Below, one piece after another: positions 53,124-62,400 of a stretch of DNA of 64,000 nucleotides (positions within the stretch are counted from its first letter, which is position 1; the number at the start of each line of letters is the position of its first letter). The stretch lies in NCBI GenBank assembly GCA_937879965.1, contig CALFMP010000025.1:129360-193359 (forward strand), in the 5' to 3' direction. Source of the DNA: QKMZ01 sp012965515. Its GTDB lineage: Bacteria > Cyanobacteriota > Vampirovibrionia > Obscuribacterales > Obscuribacteraceae. The notes under the pieces were generated by a model. That model had not been told where the DNA came from. It saw only the letters and a program-made list of their open reading frames with translations, and did no database searches. Made by a program: the position numbers and the translations under genes.

Positions 53124-54164
53124 ATGAGCCTTATGTTTCAAGAGAAAACTCAAAAATTACTGATCGCCTGCAGTCTTACTCTCTGCCTTGCTCAAGGCGC
53201 GTTCTCGGCGGGAGACGGCTTCCAGAACGCAGTCGCGCTCTACAACAAGCAAAACTATCGAGCGTGCACGCCCCTTTTAGAAAACTACATTCGCGCCAAC
53301 CCAGCAAACAAGGTTGCATACTGCTATCTGGCAAACAGCTACTTCGCACTTGGACAGTATGATCAAGCGAAAAAAATCGCGGAGTACGTGATCGTCAATT
53401 TCACGATGACTCCCGAATCCACAGCATGTGGCGAGCTCATTGCGCGCATTCAAGCAAAGACCGAACACTCCCAAAAGGCGGCGAAGGCTGTCAGTGATTC
53501 GCAAGCGTTAGCAGGCATGCAGCGCGCAACGCGAGGTGACAGCAGCGCGTTCAATATTGACACGTTCATATACACGGTCCGCGGCACACTGGAGACCGGC
53601 GACATCTCGTCCGCGTTCCTGCAAAAGGTGAAAACAGTCGTGTCCGGCATGCCGCAAAATGTTCTCGCACGGCTCCAGCAATCCGGATGCAAAGTTTGCG
53701 TCACTCCTCGCATGGCTGACAAGCTTCCAGCCTTTTCACACCAGCGCCCTCGTGGGTGGGACGAAGACAAAAGTGGAAAACATGTAGATGGGCTATTCAA
53801 TGGCGAAGTGATTGTTTGCGAACATTCTGTCAACCCGAGAGATGAAGGCGAGTATCTCAAGAATGAAAGATACGCGGGTGTTCTTCGGCATGAGATGGGG
53901 CACGCCGTTGATTGGTTTTACGGCCGACTTTCGGAAACCGAAGAACTCAAGCACAGCTATCTACTTGAACTAGCACGAGTTGACGTAGATGCAAAAGAAA
54001 GAGAAATCGCATACTACGCGCAGAAATCAGACGCCGGTCGCTCAGAATGTTTTGCTGAACTTTTCGGAGCTATGACGGGAGGCGGATGTTCAAAGTCGGA
54101 CACTTTGCTGTTAGCGTCGTTTCCAAACACCGCCAAACTAATCAGGACAAAAGTCGGATTTTGA
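53124..54164 (+). CDS. Secreted TPR protein with zincin metalloprotease-like domain
   Basis: A protein of about 346 residues with a signal peptide (KLLIACSLTLCLAQGAFS), two to three TPRs (residues 35-110) and a C-terminal domain containing HEMGHAVDW, a zincin HExxH, with a likely third ligand in SECFAELFGAM downstream. The order resembles the lethal-factor-like zincins (HExxH then Glu), but the match is not specific. It may process envelope proteins. ATG 53124 or 53133 starts the signal peptide; the Shine-Dalgarno is weak. A structured region lies upstream. Confidence 0.8.
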   Translation: MSLMFQEKTQKLLIACSLTLCLAQGAFSAGDGFQNAVALYNKQNYRACTPLLENYIRANPANKVAYCYLANSYFALGQYDQAKKIAEYVIVNFTMTPESTACGELIARIQAKTEHSQKAAKAVSDSQALAGMQRATRGDSSAFNIDTFIYTVRGTLETGDISSAFLQKVKTVVSGMPQNVLARLQQSGCKVCVTPRMADKLPAFSHQRPRGWDEDKSGKHVDGLFNGEVIVCEHSVNPRDEGEYLKNERYAGVLRHEMGHAVDWFYGRLSETEELKHSYLLELARVDVDAKEREIAYYAQKSDAGRSECFAELFGAMTGGGCSKSDTLLLASFPNTAKLIRTKVGF

Positions 54165-54221
54165 AAGCGCAGAACTCGCATTGCGTTCGCTGGCGAAACT
54201 AAGTGCCTTTGCCACAAAGGT

Positions 54222-55097
54222 TTAGCGATTCACGACCATGCGATTCATTGGCACTTGAGTGGTTCCATCGGGACCAGTTTTGTAGCCGCCTTGATAGTAT
54301 GCACCCGAATGCTGATATCCGCCCTGACGATAGCCGGCAGCCGGTTGCTGCGGATAGCCTGTGAAACCGCCTTGCTGAAAAGCTTGAGGCTGATACGCTC
54401 CATATGGCGCAGGGGCTGCATAGGCAGGTGGAGAAGCAACTTGACTTTGTTGCGAATAACCTTGCTGAGCGAAACTCTGTGGTGCGTAGCCACCCTGCGA
54501 CTGCTGCATGAGACTCTGCTGCAGGTAACCCGGTTGCGATGGAGACTGCTGTGAGAAGCTCTGCTGCGGTGTCGAAGGCGGCAGCAGATTTTGTGATGCT
54601 TGTTGAAGGTCTTGTTGAGTTGCTTGTTGAGCCGCTGACGGAGCCGCTTGCTGAGCAGCCTGCTGATCACTAGGCTCACCGCCATCCTGAGACTGCGACG
54701 CACCTGATTGAGCAAGTGCCGCCTGTTCAGCTTTCGTCTCTGCCTCTGCCATCTCTTTTGCGCGTTTCGCCTGCGCCTCATTATGCTGAGTCACGGCAAA
54801 GTCCAAAAGATTGTTATCGGCAAGGCAAATGATCAAAACAATAGATAGAAAAATCATGCCGTACGCGACCAGCCCGACCAGCGGATTGCGAATCATATCG
54901 CCTGAGAAGCGAGTCTCATTAAAGATACTAGCCCACGTCTGCTGGTGCCCACCACCACCCATGGCGTTTCCGCCGGAGTGTCCGTGATGCCCATGTCCAT
55001 GGTTTCCGTGGTGACCCGGGCCCGATTGCCCGCCGTGACCGCCATGACCCCCATGCCCACCGTGGCCGCTTTGACCGCTGTGACCGAGTGTACTCAT
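54222..55097 (-). CDS. Gly/His-rich and Gln/Tyr-rich membrane protein
   Basis: A 291-residue low-complexity protein. Residues 1-50 are Gly/His repeats (GHGGHGGHGGHGG), one membrane helix lies at about 72-93 (VAYGMIFLSIVLIICLAD), and residues 110-290 are Gln/Ala/Ser/Tyr/Gly-rich (QQSFSQQSPSQPGYLQQS) with prion-like composition. No enzyme domain. The N-terminal His tract could bind metal; the C-terminal tract could self-assemble. It is 160 bases downstream of the response regulator gene on the same strand. Confidence 0.75.
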   Translation of the reverse strand: MSTLGHSGQSGHGGHGGHGGHGGQSGPGHHGNHGHGHHGHSGGNAMGGGGHQQTWASIFNETRFSGDMIRNPLVGLVAYGMIFLSIVLIICLADNNLLDFAVTQHNEAQAKRAKEMAEAETKAEQAALAQSGASQSQDGGEPSDQQAAQQAAPSAAQQATQQDLQQASQNLLPPSTPQQSFSQQSPSQPGYLQQSLMQQSQGGYAPQSFAQQGYSQQSQVASPPAYAAPAPYGAYQPQAFQQGGFTGYPQQPAAGYRQGGYQHSGAYYQGGYKTGPDGTTQVPMNRMVVNR

Positions 55098-55259
55098 TTA
55101 AGCGCAACTGATTGCCGTACAGTGGAGATCATATAGGAAAAACCATTTAACGCCAGCTGGTCAGTGGGGATTTTCCCAAAACCCTCCGCAGAGTTTGCAA
55201 AACGCTTTCAAACCAGATCGACCAGGTTGTAAAAATAACGCATCTTGAAACTGCGCAGT

Positions 55260-55943
55260 TTAAGACTCTACTTTGCCATTCAAACTGTATCCGACACCAT
55301 GGACGGTGCGTATCAATGAATCCTTCGGATTGGTGTCGATCTTCTTGCGCAGTGTTTTGATGTATGTGCGAACAGTATCAAGAGACGCGGAGGAGTCAGT
55401 ATTCCAGACGCGATCGAGCAAAGCCTCAGCGGAAAAGACTTGTGTTGGATAGCGGAGAAACAATTCCAGCAGTGCGAATTCTTTCGGCAACAAATGAATT
55501 TCTTTACTCGCTTTGAAAACTTTGACCTGCCCCGGATCGAGTTCTATGTCCGCCGCCTTCAAAGTTTTCGCCATCACTGACTGAGGGCGTCGAAGAAGTG
55601 CGCGCACTCTGGCACTGAACTCTTTCGGATGGAATGGCTTCGTCAAATAGTCATCGGCACCCGAATCAAGTCCTTCGGCGCGATCATCGATGGTCGACTT
55701 GGCAGTCAGCATCAATATCGGCGCAGCCCCACCGCGGGCACGGTAGTCCTTGCAGATCTCGGTGCCGGTTCTTCCAGGCAACATCCAATCCAGAATGACG
55801 AGATCGTACGGATGCATCTGAATAATCGTCAGCGCCTCGTGTCCATCGTGCACACTGTCAACGGTATGCCTTTCGACAGAAAGAATACCCTTGATCAGAT
55901 TGACCAGGTCTTTGTCATCTTCTACAACGACAATTTTTGCCAT
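55260..55943 (-). CDS. OmpR-family response regulator
   Basis: A 227-residue two-component regulator. The receiver domain is canonical: VVVEDDKD acidic pocket, phospho-Asp in YDLVILDWMLPG, Thr in ILMLTAK and Lys in DDYLTKPFHP. The C-terminal OmpR winged helix ends with SLDTVRTYIKTLRKKID and IRTVHGVGYSL. No histidine kinase is adjacent; a kinase elsewhere must phosphorylate it. It lies downstream of the 1431-residue protein gene. Confidence 0.95.
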   Translation of the reverse strand: MAKIVVVEDDKDLVNLIKGILSVERHTVDSVHDGHEALTIIQMHPYDLVILDWMLPGRTGTEICKDYRARGGAAPILMLTAKSTIDDRAEGLDSGADDYLTKPFHPKEFSARVRALLRRPQSVMAKTLKAADIELDPGQVKVFKASKEIHLLPKEFALLELFLRYPTQVFSAEALLDRVWNTDSSASLDTVRTYIKTLRKKIDTNPKDSLIRTVHGVGYSLNGKVES

Positions 55944-56010
55944 TTAGCCCGTCCGACACTGCAAGAAAAGTCTTTCTCGCACTCCTGTGTGTACTATACC
56001 CGCGCCTCCG

Positions 56011-59000
56011 CTACTTTTTATTCGTATTCTTCTTGTTGCTTCTGAGAGTGGCAACCGTAATGAGAAGTCCGAAGAAGAATAGAGCGGCAAGACCGATGAA
56101 GGTCACCGGAACAACCGATTTAAGAATGTCAGAGCCAAAGAGAGGCGTTTCGCTCATATTGACATAAGCAATGCCATCCGGCATGGGGACTAGTTCTACT
56201 TTCTTCAGATCCAGCGGGTGCAAATCGAAGTTGCCTATGTTTCTACCCTGAGTCAAAAGAACAACGCTGACGGTTTTGGGTTTGGACGCCGGCAAATACT
56301 GATTGTTCTGGTCAGTGGCATGCATGTAAAACTCTTGCACGATCGGTTTTCCATTCGACTTCTCGCCGGAATGCTTTACGGCCACACTGATTGAGCAAGG
56401 CTTCAATTCAGGCTCCCCAACCCAGGTGTTGCCGGACTCCAAATAGTTGGCAATTTCGTCGGGAGTAGAAAATCCGCCGAACAACGCAGCTTGCGTCGCA
56501 GATTTCGGGAAAACGTGGAAGACCGTGGCTTCGCCTTTGTGAGTAGTCGGATTGATGAAACCGAAGGCAGGGTCTTCAGACCAGTCTTGCCGGAAACGGG
56601 GATAGGAACGATTGAGCTGATAGTACTCTTCAACGCGCTGACCGATGCGGCGCATTTCGTTTGCCATGGCAAGCTCAGGCGCATCCTTGTGGAAGAACAT
56701 TGTGTTGTCGTCAACAAGCATTCCGTCGGGTGCTTTGCGAATCCAGATACTCTGCTTGACGCCGGCATTCATAAACATTGTCGCCAGATCGCTCAGATCA
56801 TTTTTCAAGACTTTGTATCTGACTTGACGCAACTTGCCGTCAACGGTTACTTCCAAATTCTCAGTGCCAGTGAAGCGCAAGAGCCCGTCGCCATCGGTGT
56901 TTGCAAAAATCTGTTCGGGAATTGCTCCACCAGTGGCGGTTGCATCTATATTGCCGATTGACTTGTTCATGCTGCCCATGAGGCTGAAGAACCAGAATCC
57001 AGCAGCGACTAGAACAATGACTGACACCGTGCTCCAGATGACCACACCCTTGTTGCGTGGCTTATCTTGCTGTTGATGCGCAGATGTTCGAAGTTCTTTA
57101 TTTTGGGCGAGAACTTCTTCTTTCGAATATTCCTGAGTTGGAGCAGGCTTTTTGGAAGGCTTCTCAGGATTGGTGAGAAACTCTTCGTACGACGCCTTGA
57201 TGGCGGCCGTCAGCTCATCGTCGGCGTCGAGATGCTGCGCCGCAAGTCCAAGCGCATGCTCGAACATGGTGCGCGCGTCGTCTCTTTCGTTAGCTTTATC
57301 GAGAAGAACTGCCAATCTATACCAATTGCCAATACTCTCGTAGTCTTTGACGCCAACACGTTTTTCGACCATCAATGCATGTTGATGAAAGGAAGTGATC
57401 GCAGGGCCAAGTTGACCCGATGCTTCATAAGCCTCACTCAAAATCAGCATGCAGTCAGCCACATAGCGACTGTCTTTCAAGCCACCCTCAGCCAGATCAT
57501 TGACGACCTTTTGCATAAGCCGCGCGGCATCAGCATGCCTACCGTCACTTATATTGGCGCGCGCAGTGTCCACCATCGAGCGAATACGTGGCGGCACCTG
57601 CAGTTCATCTGAAGAAAAGCTTGGTTTTGCATTTTGCATAGATGTGTCATGTTGACGCTTGCTCACCAAACGCGAAATCATCGACGATGGTCGGCTGTCT
57701 TCATGAGGTTCTTCGGCAAACGGTGCGTTTTGATTCTGGTCCGCTTGAGGATCGAATTGCTGTTGCGCATCATCGTCGCCGTAAGCTCCAGTGCGCTCAA
57801 GCAATCCACGAGCACCGCGCCCTCTCACAGGTGGAGGTGGCGGCGGCATCTCAGGTGGCTGCTGCGTCAACATCTGATCCGGTGGCAATTCGGGTGGAGT
57901 CATACTGGTAATCGAATTGTCCGCAAGTCGTCTAGGCGGCGTTTGCGGTGGCAGAGAGCGTGATTCTCCTCCACTCGGCGGCTGCATGTTGCTGCCGGGA
58001 GTGCCGGGTGGCGCGAACGAAGGCGCGCCGGAAGCACCTTGAGGCTGTTGATTCATGACTTCAGATTCTTCGAATTCAGAATCATCGACATTGGTGGACG
58101 GCTCCATGTCACCAAATCGACTGCGCAAGTTCTTCATCGACTTTGGTCTTTGCCGTCTATCAAAAGGCTTAGGAACCCCAGGCGGCGTCTCCTCTTCATG
58201 AGGTTGCAGTCCCTGACGTCGATCGTCCTGCCTGATCGGTGGATAGTGCTCTTCAGGCTGGTCGTTGATAGTGACTCCCCACTGTGCCATAGCCTTGGAA
58301 GCGTCACTGTCGGGATGCACCTCGGCAGTATGATGTGGGTCGGCGATATCAACTTCCGACTGTGAGACGCCGTCAGCCGGATCGACCTGCCACTCTGCGG
58401 TAGCACGCTTCGCGCCTGGCCGTCGAGAATCGCCCGGATCAGAAGGCGGCGAGCCTTGTCCAGGCGCAGCCCAAGGATGAGTAGGCACGGAAGGATCGTA
58501 ATCGGCTGGGTCATAACCCAAAGGCGCCACAGTAGAGTAAGAATCGGCGGGGGTGGGCGGCTCAACATCTTCACGCAGTCCTGGTCTCGGTTCAGGTACG
58601 TTGCCCCTGTTTTGCATTTGCCTGAGTTTTGACGAATTGAGACTTGGATTTGTGCGACGCACAGGTGAATTGCCCGCTTCGCCACCAACTTGCGAAATGC
58701 CGGGACCGCCTACTTGCTCATCATGCTGTTCGGCATAAATACTAGATCCGCGTGCTTGCTCAGGCCCTGCGCTTTGTCCGAAGACCTTGTCCAGACTTTC
58801 CTCAACACTTTGATAATTCGACGGGCGGGCACCGGAGATTGGCTCAAAATTGCCTTCTTCGATAATCGGTCGCTCCTGAGAAATCGAACTCAAGTCACCA
58901 CTGGCAGTGCCCGAACGTGGACCGCGCCAATGCGATCCACTCTGCCCGACTCCTGGTTCTTCAGGAACACCTTGCGTGTCAGCCCAGGGGACTTCCGGCT

Positions 59001-60306
59001 CTTGCACCAAGGCAGGCGGCTCTTCCTCGACTGGCTGACTGAGGTCGTTCTGCGCCGAATCGCTCCATCCCGATGAAAAGTCCGTTGCAGCTTGTTGAGC
59101 CGCTTGCTGTGCGGCAACTTGCTTGGCTGCGGCATGTTCGGCAATCGCTCTCTGCACTGCTTCCGGATCAGCCTTAGCCTGAGGCGTTGGCGCCACCGGT
59201 AGTCCTCCGGACACCTTCATGCCGCCCGGTCCAGGCTGTCCTTCACCCGTTTGCGTGTTGGACTGATCGCCGGTTTGCCGGACGGAATTACCTTTTGGTT
59301 GATAAATAAACTGGCTATCCGAAAGCTCTTTAGGCACTTTGAAAGACGGAATTGCTGCGGCATCTTGACCAGGCGTCGCTGGAGAGCCGGTGAATCCTTG
59401 CGGCATAGGCTGCGGCTGAGGCGGCACCTGTTGCGAAGATGCCTGTTGCTGCCCTTGCTGCGCTTGCTGTCCCTGTTGCAACCCTTGCTGCCCTTGTTGC
59501 AACCCTTGCTGCCCTTGTTGTCCCTGCTGCAACCCTTGCTGCGGCAATCCCTGATATGACTGCGCCTGACTTTGCGCGCTGGCCGGATTATCAGCTCCCG
59601 GATTGTCTTGAGGCTTTGTTACCTCGCTGACAAGATTCTGAAAGGGCGACGGTGGAAGGGGAGAGGAAATGAAAGGGCGCGGTCCGGGAGCGGCCGACTT
59701 GGGGGGTTGCCCGGATGACGCCGGCTCGAACGGCTTGCCGCGGTTGTCGAGCTTGGCCATAGAGCGAGCAACAGCATCTTGAATAGCTTCCGCAAAGGTA
59801 GAGCCCCCTCCCGCAGCTGGTTCCGGTGCCTGCGCGGTGGGCGTTCCTGACTGAAAGCGCCCGGGCAAACTGCCGCCAGTGCTTCTTGCGGGCACAGCCC
59901 CATACCGCCGCTCCAGGTCATTGGCGCGACTGTAGAGCTGTTTCGCCTCATTTAACTTTCCAGCCACATCACAAGCCTGCGCATAACGCCGCAAATGCTG
60001 CCGTAACTCGGCATTAGCCTCACCAAGATTGCGCTCCATAATCGAGGCCAGCTTGGCGTATTCGGAAAGTGCAGCGTCGTATTCCTTAAGCGCCATGTGG
60101 GTGGCGCCCAGATCGGCGAGACACTCCATCGCCTCCAGCCCTTCGCCCAGCCCACGGCGACTCAGAAAGTCATAAATGCTCTTGAATCCAGCCTTGGCAG
60201 CTTCATAGTCACGGGATTTCATGGACGAACGCGCCTGATTAATCAGCCGGACGACGTCTCCGCCACCTCCGGCTCCAGAATCTTGCATGTGTCCCGAATT
60301 AGTCAT
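56011..60306 (-). CDS. Large TPR and Gln-rich membrane protein
   Basis: A 1431-residue protein. An N-terminal TPR-like block (residues 12-130) precedes a long disordered Pro/Gln/Ser/Gly region (about 150-920) with a striking Gln/Gly tract (repeats of GLQQGQQ around 265-300). A second TPR block (about 930-1065) follows, then a membrane helix (about 1098-1122, VVIWSTVSVIVLVAAGFWFF), a beta-rich domain (about 1130-1380) and a final membrane helix (PVTFIGLAALFFFGLLI). Function unknown; it could be an envelope scaffold. Confidence 0.8.
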   Translation of the reverse strand: MTNSGHMQDSGAGGGGDVVRLINQARSSMKSRDYEAAKAGFKSIYDFLSRRGLGEGLEAMECLADLGATHMALKEYDAALSEYAKLASIMERNLGEANAELRQHLRRYAQACDVAGKLNEAKQLYSRANDLERRYGAVPARSTGGSLPGRFQSGTPTAQAPEPAAGGGSTFAEAIQDAVARSMAKLDNRGKPFEPASSGQPPKSAAPGPRPFISSPLPPSPFQNLVSEVTKPQDNPGADNPASAQSQAQSYQGLPQQGLQQGQQGQQGLQQGQQGLQQGQQAQQGQQQASSQQVPPQPQPMPQGFTGSPATPGQDAAAIPSFKVPKELSDSQFIYQPKGNSVRQTGDQSNTQTGEGQPGPGGMKVSGGLPVAPTPQAKADPEAVQRAIAEHAAAKQVAAQQAAQQAATDFSSGWSDSAQNDLSQPVEEEPPALVQEPEVPWADTQGVPEEPGVGQSGSHWRGPRSGTASGDLSSISQERPIIEEGNFEPISGARPSNYQSVEESLDKVFGQSAGPEQARGSSIYAEQHDEQVGGPGISQVGGEAGNSPVRRTNPSLNSSKLRQMQNRGNVPEPRPGLREDVEPPTPADSYSTVAPLGYDPADYDPSVPTHPWAAPGQGSPPSDPGDSRRPGAKRATAEWQVDPADGVSQSEVDIADPHHTAEVHPDSDASKAMAQWGVTINDQPEEHYPPIRQDDRRQGLQPHEEETPPGVPKPFDRRQRPKSMKNLRSRFGDMEPSTNVDDSEFEESEVMNQQPQGASGAPSFAPPGTPGSNMQPPSGGESRSLPPQTPPRRLADNSITSMTPPELPPDQMLTQQPPEMPPPPPPVRGRGARGLLERTGAYGDDDAQQQFDPQADQNQNAPFAEEPHEDSRPSSMISRLVSKRQHDTSMQNAKPSFSSDELQVPPRIRSMVDTARANISDGRHADAARLMQKVVNDLAEGGLKDSRYVADCMLILSEAYEASGQLGPAITSFHQHALMVEKRVGVKDYESIGNWYRLAVLLDKANERDDARTMFEHALGLAAQHLDADDELTAAIKASYEEFLTNPEKPSKKPAPTQEYSKEEVLAQNKELRTSAHQQQDKPRNKGVVIWSTVSVIVLVAAGFWFFSLMGSMNKSIGNIDATATGGAIPEQIFANTDGDGLLRFTGTENLEVTVDGKLRQVRYKVLKNDLSDLATMFMNAGVKQSIWIRKAPDGMLVDDNTMFFHKDAPELAMANEMRRIGQRVEEYYQLNRSYPRFRQDWSEDPAFGFINPTTHKGEATVFHVFPKSATQAALFGGFSTPDEIANYLESGNTWVGEPELKPCSISVAVKHSGEKSNGKPIVQEFYMHATDQNNQYLPASKPKTVSVVLLTQGRNIGNFDLHPLDLKKVELVPMPDGIAYVNMSETPLFGSDILKSVVPVTFIGLAALFFFGLLITVATLRSNKKNTNKK

Positions 60307-60531
60307 CTAACAAATGTTAAGGACTCTAACGGCCCTAGTAACTAGCTCCTTAGCTCTTATTACCCTAAATAAACCCATTAGATATCGGTTCTTCTCATAC
60401 TGTATGCCGGATTTGCAATGCTCGGCGTCAGATAAATCGCCTTTGACACGCCATATCAAGTACGGGAAACTACAGCTTTGGCTCGCAAATGCCTGATCCA
60501 GCCACCTTTTCAACAGGGAGATACCAGAGCG
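60307..60531. other. Divergent intergenic region before the kynurenine operon
   Basis: About 225 bases between the divergent 1431-residue protein gene and the kynurenine operon. A TTGACA-like hexamer lies near 60442, but no matching -10 is obvious. No operator-like palindrome was found. Confidence 0.4.
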
Positions 60532-61047
60532 ATGCCCGCGCTTCTGCCGCTAAATTTTAAATCTTGGATTGAAGAAAACCGCAGCCAGTTAAAACCGCCG
60601 GTCGGCAACAAACTGGTTTGGGAAGACCGCGAATTTATCATCATGGTGGTTGGTGGACCAAACAGCCGCACCGATTACCACATTAACGCGGGAGAGGAAT
60701 TCTTTTATCAGATCGAAGGCGACATCGTTCTTCGCGTTATCGAGGACGGGAAGCCTAAAGATGTTCCGATAAAAGAAGGTGAGATTTTCCTCTTGCCGCC
60801 TAATATGCCGCACTCACCGCGCCGCCCCGCAAATACTGTCGGCTTGGTCATCGAAAGAAAACGGCTGGAAGGCGAGCAAGACGGTTTTGTCTGGCTCTGC
60901 GAAAACTGCGATGAAAAGCTCTACGAGGAGCGTTTTTATCTGACCGATATTGTCAAACAGTTTCCGCCAATCTTTGAGCGGTTTTACAACAGCGACCATT
61001 CCACCTGCAAAAAATGCGGCACCAAAACAAAAGCGCCGAGCAAATAG
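60532..61047 (+). CDS. 3-hydroxyanthranilate 3,4-dioxygenase
   Basis: A 171-residue cupin that opens 3-hydroxyanthranilate on the way to quinolinate. Metal ligands are in DYHINAGEEFFYQIEGD (His, Glu) and MPHSPRRP (His). The C-terminal Cys set CENCDEKL and CKKCGTK is the rubredoxin-like iron site of bacterial enzymes. The frame extends to 60478, but ATG 60532 fits the family N-terminus (MPALLPLNFKSWIEEN). First of three genes. Confidence 0.93.
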   Translation: MPALLPLNFKSWIEENRSQLKPPVGNKLVWEDREFIIMVVGGPNSRTDYHINAGEEFFYQIEGDIVLRVIEDGKPKDVPIKEGEIFLLPPNMPHSPRRPANTVGLVIERKRLEGEQDGFVWLCENCDEKLYEERFYLTDIVKQFPPIFERFYNSDHSTCKKCGTKTKAPSK

Positions 61048-61083
61048 GACGACACTAATACACGCCAAGGCGGAGCAACCGAA

Positions 61084-62400
61084 ATGTCTAGTCAGCAAGC
61101 AGAATTAGCAGGATCGCCCGAATCTACCGCCAAGCATCATTTTAAGAACGACCTGGAATTCGCTCGCAGTCTGGACGAGAAAGACGAATTGGCGGAGTAC
61201 CGCAAACAATATCTAATTCCGAAAACCAAAGATGGCAAGGAATGGATTTACATGGCGGGCAATTCACTCGGGTTGCAGCCGGTGCGTGTGCGCGAATACA
61301 TTGGCGAGGAACTCGACGATTGGGCGAAGCACGGAGTCGAAGGACACTGGGACGCCCGGCATCCATGGCTTCCCTATCACGAAAACCTGACGGAAATGGC
61401 AGCGCGATTGGTCGGCGGCAAACCGATTGAAGTCGTGATAATGAACACCCTCACGGTAAATCTGCATTTGATGATGGTTTCGTTCTACCGCCCAACGAAA
61501 GAGCGCTACAAAATCATCATCGAAGCAGACGCCTTTCCTTCCGACCGTTACGCTGTCGATTCGCAAGCGAAATTTCACGGCTTTGACCCGAGCACGGCAG
61601 TGGTGGCTCTCAAACCCCGTGAAGGGGAGTACACCTTGCGCCCTGAAGATATTTTGCAGGCAATTGAAAGAGAAGGACAGTCACTCGCCCTAGTCATGTT
61701 GGGCAATGTGAATTACTTGACCGGACAAGCGTTCGACATGAAAACAATTGCTGCCAAGGCGCATTCAGTGGGTGCTCTAGCCGGCTTCAACTTAGCACAC
61801 GGCGCCGGCAATTTACTTCTGAAACTGCATGACGATGATGTCGATTTTGCAATGTGGTGCAGCTACAAATATTTGAATTCAGGACCAGGCTCCCTTGCCG
61901 GATGTTTCGTCCATGAGCGTCATTCGAAAGATTCCTCACTGCCGCGATTTGCGGGATGGTGGGGACACAATAAGAAGACGCGCTTTCAAATGGGTCCGAC
62001 CTTTGACCCCATCCCTGGTGCCGAAGGTTGGCAATTGAGCAACCCGCCCATTTTCCAATTGGCAGCATTGCGCGCTTCCATGGAACTGTTCGACAAGGCT
62101 GGCATGGCTAATCTTCGCCGCAAAGGCGACCTACTAACCGCCTACTTAGAATTTTTGCTCACCGATATTGGTGGCGATTTCTTCAGAGTGATTACTCCCA
62201 GCGATCCAAAACAACGCGGTTCGCAACTCTCAATCAAACTCAAATCGCAACCCAAAGACTTCGTCAAAAGCCTCGGCGAAAAGGGCGTCATCTGCGACTT
62301 CCGCGAGCCCGACATTATGCGCGCGGCACCCACACCGATGTACAACACATTCGAAGACGTATACAACTTTGCAAAAGCAGTAGGCGAACATGTCACTTAA
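61084..62400 (+). CDS. kynU: Kynureninase
   Basis: A 438-residue PLP enzyme that cleaves (3-hydroxy)kynurenine to (3-hydroxy)anthranilate and alanine. The PLP lysine is in MWCSYKYLNSGPGS. Other family signatures are YMAGNSLGLQP near the start, HPWLPYH and MNTLTVNLHLMMVSFYRP. It overlaps kmo by 11 bases. Confidence 0.96.
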   Translation: MSSQQAELAGSPESTAKHHFKNDLEFARSLDEKDELAEYRKQYLIPKTKDGKEWIYMAGNSLGLQPVRVREYIGEELDDWAKHGVEGHWDARHPWLPYHENLTEMAARLVGGKPIEVVIMNTLTVNLHLMMVSFYRPTKERYKIIIEADAFPSDRYAVDSQAKFHGFDPSTAVVALKPREGEYTLRPEDILQAIEREGQSLALVMLGNVNYLTGQAFDMKTIAAKAHSVGALAGFNLAHGAGNLLLKLHDDDVDFAMWCSYKYLNSGPGSLAGCFVHERHSKDSSLPRFAGWWGHNKKTRFQMGPTFDPIPGAEGWQLSNPPIFQLAALRASMELFDKAGMANLRRKGDLLTAYLEFLLTDIGGDFFRVITPSDPKQRGSQLSIKLKSQPKDFVKSLGEKGVICDFREPDIMRAAPTPMYNTFEDVYNFAKAVGEHVT

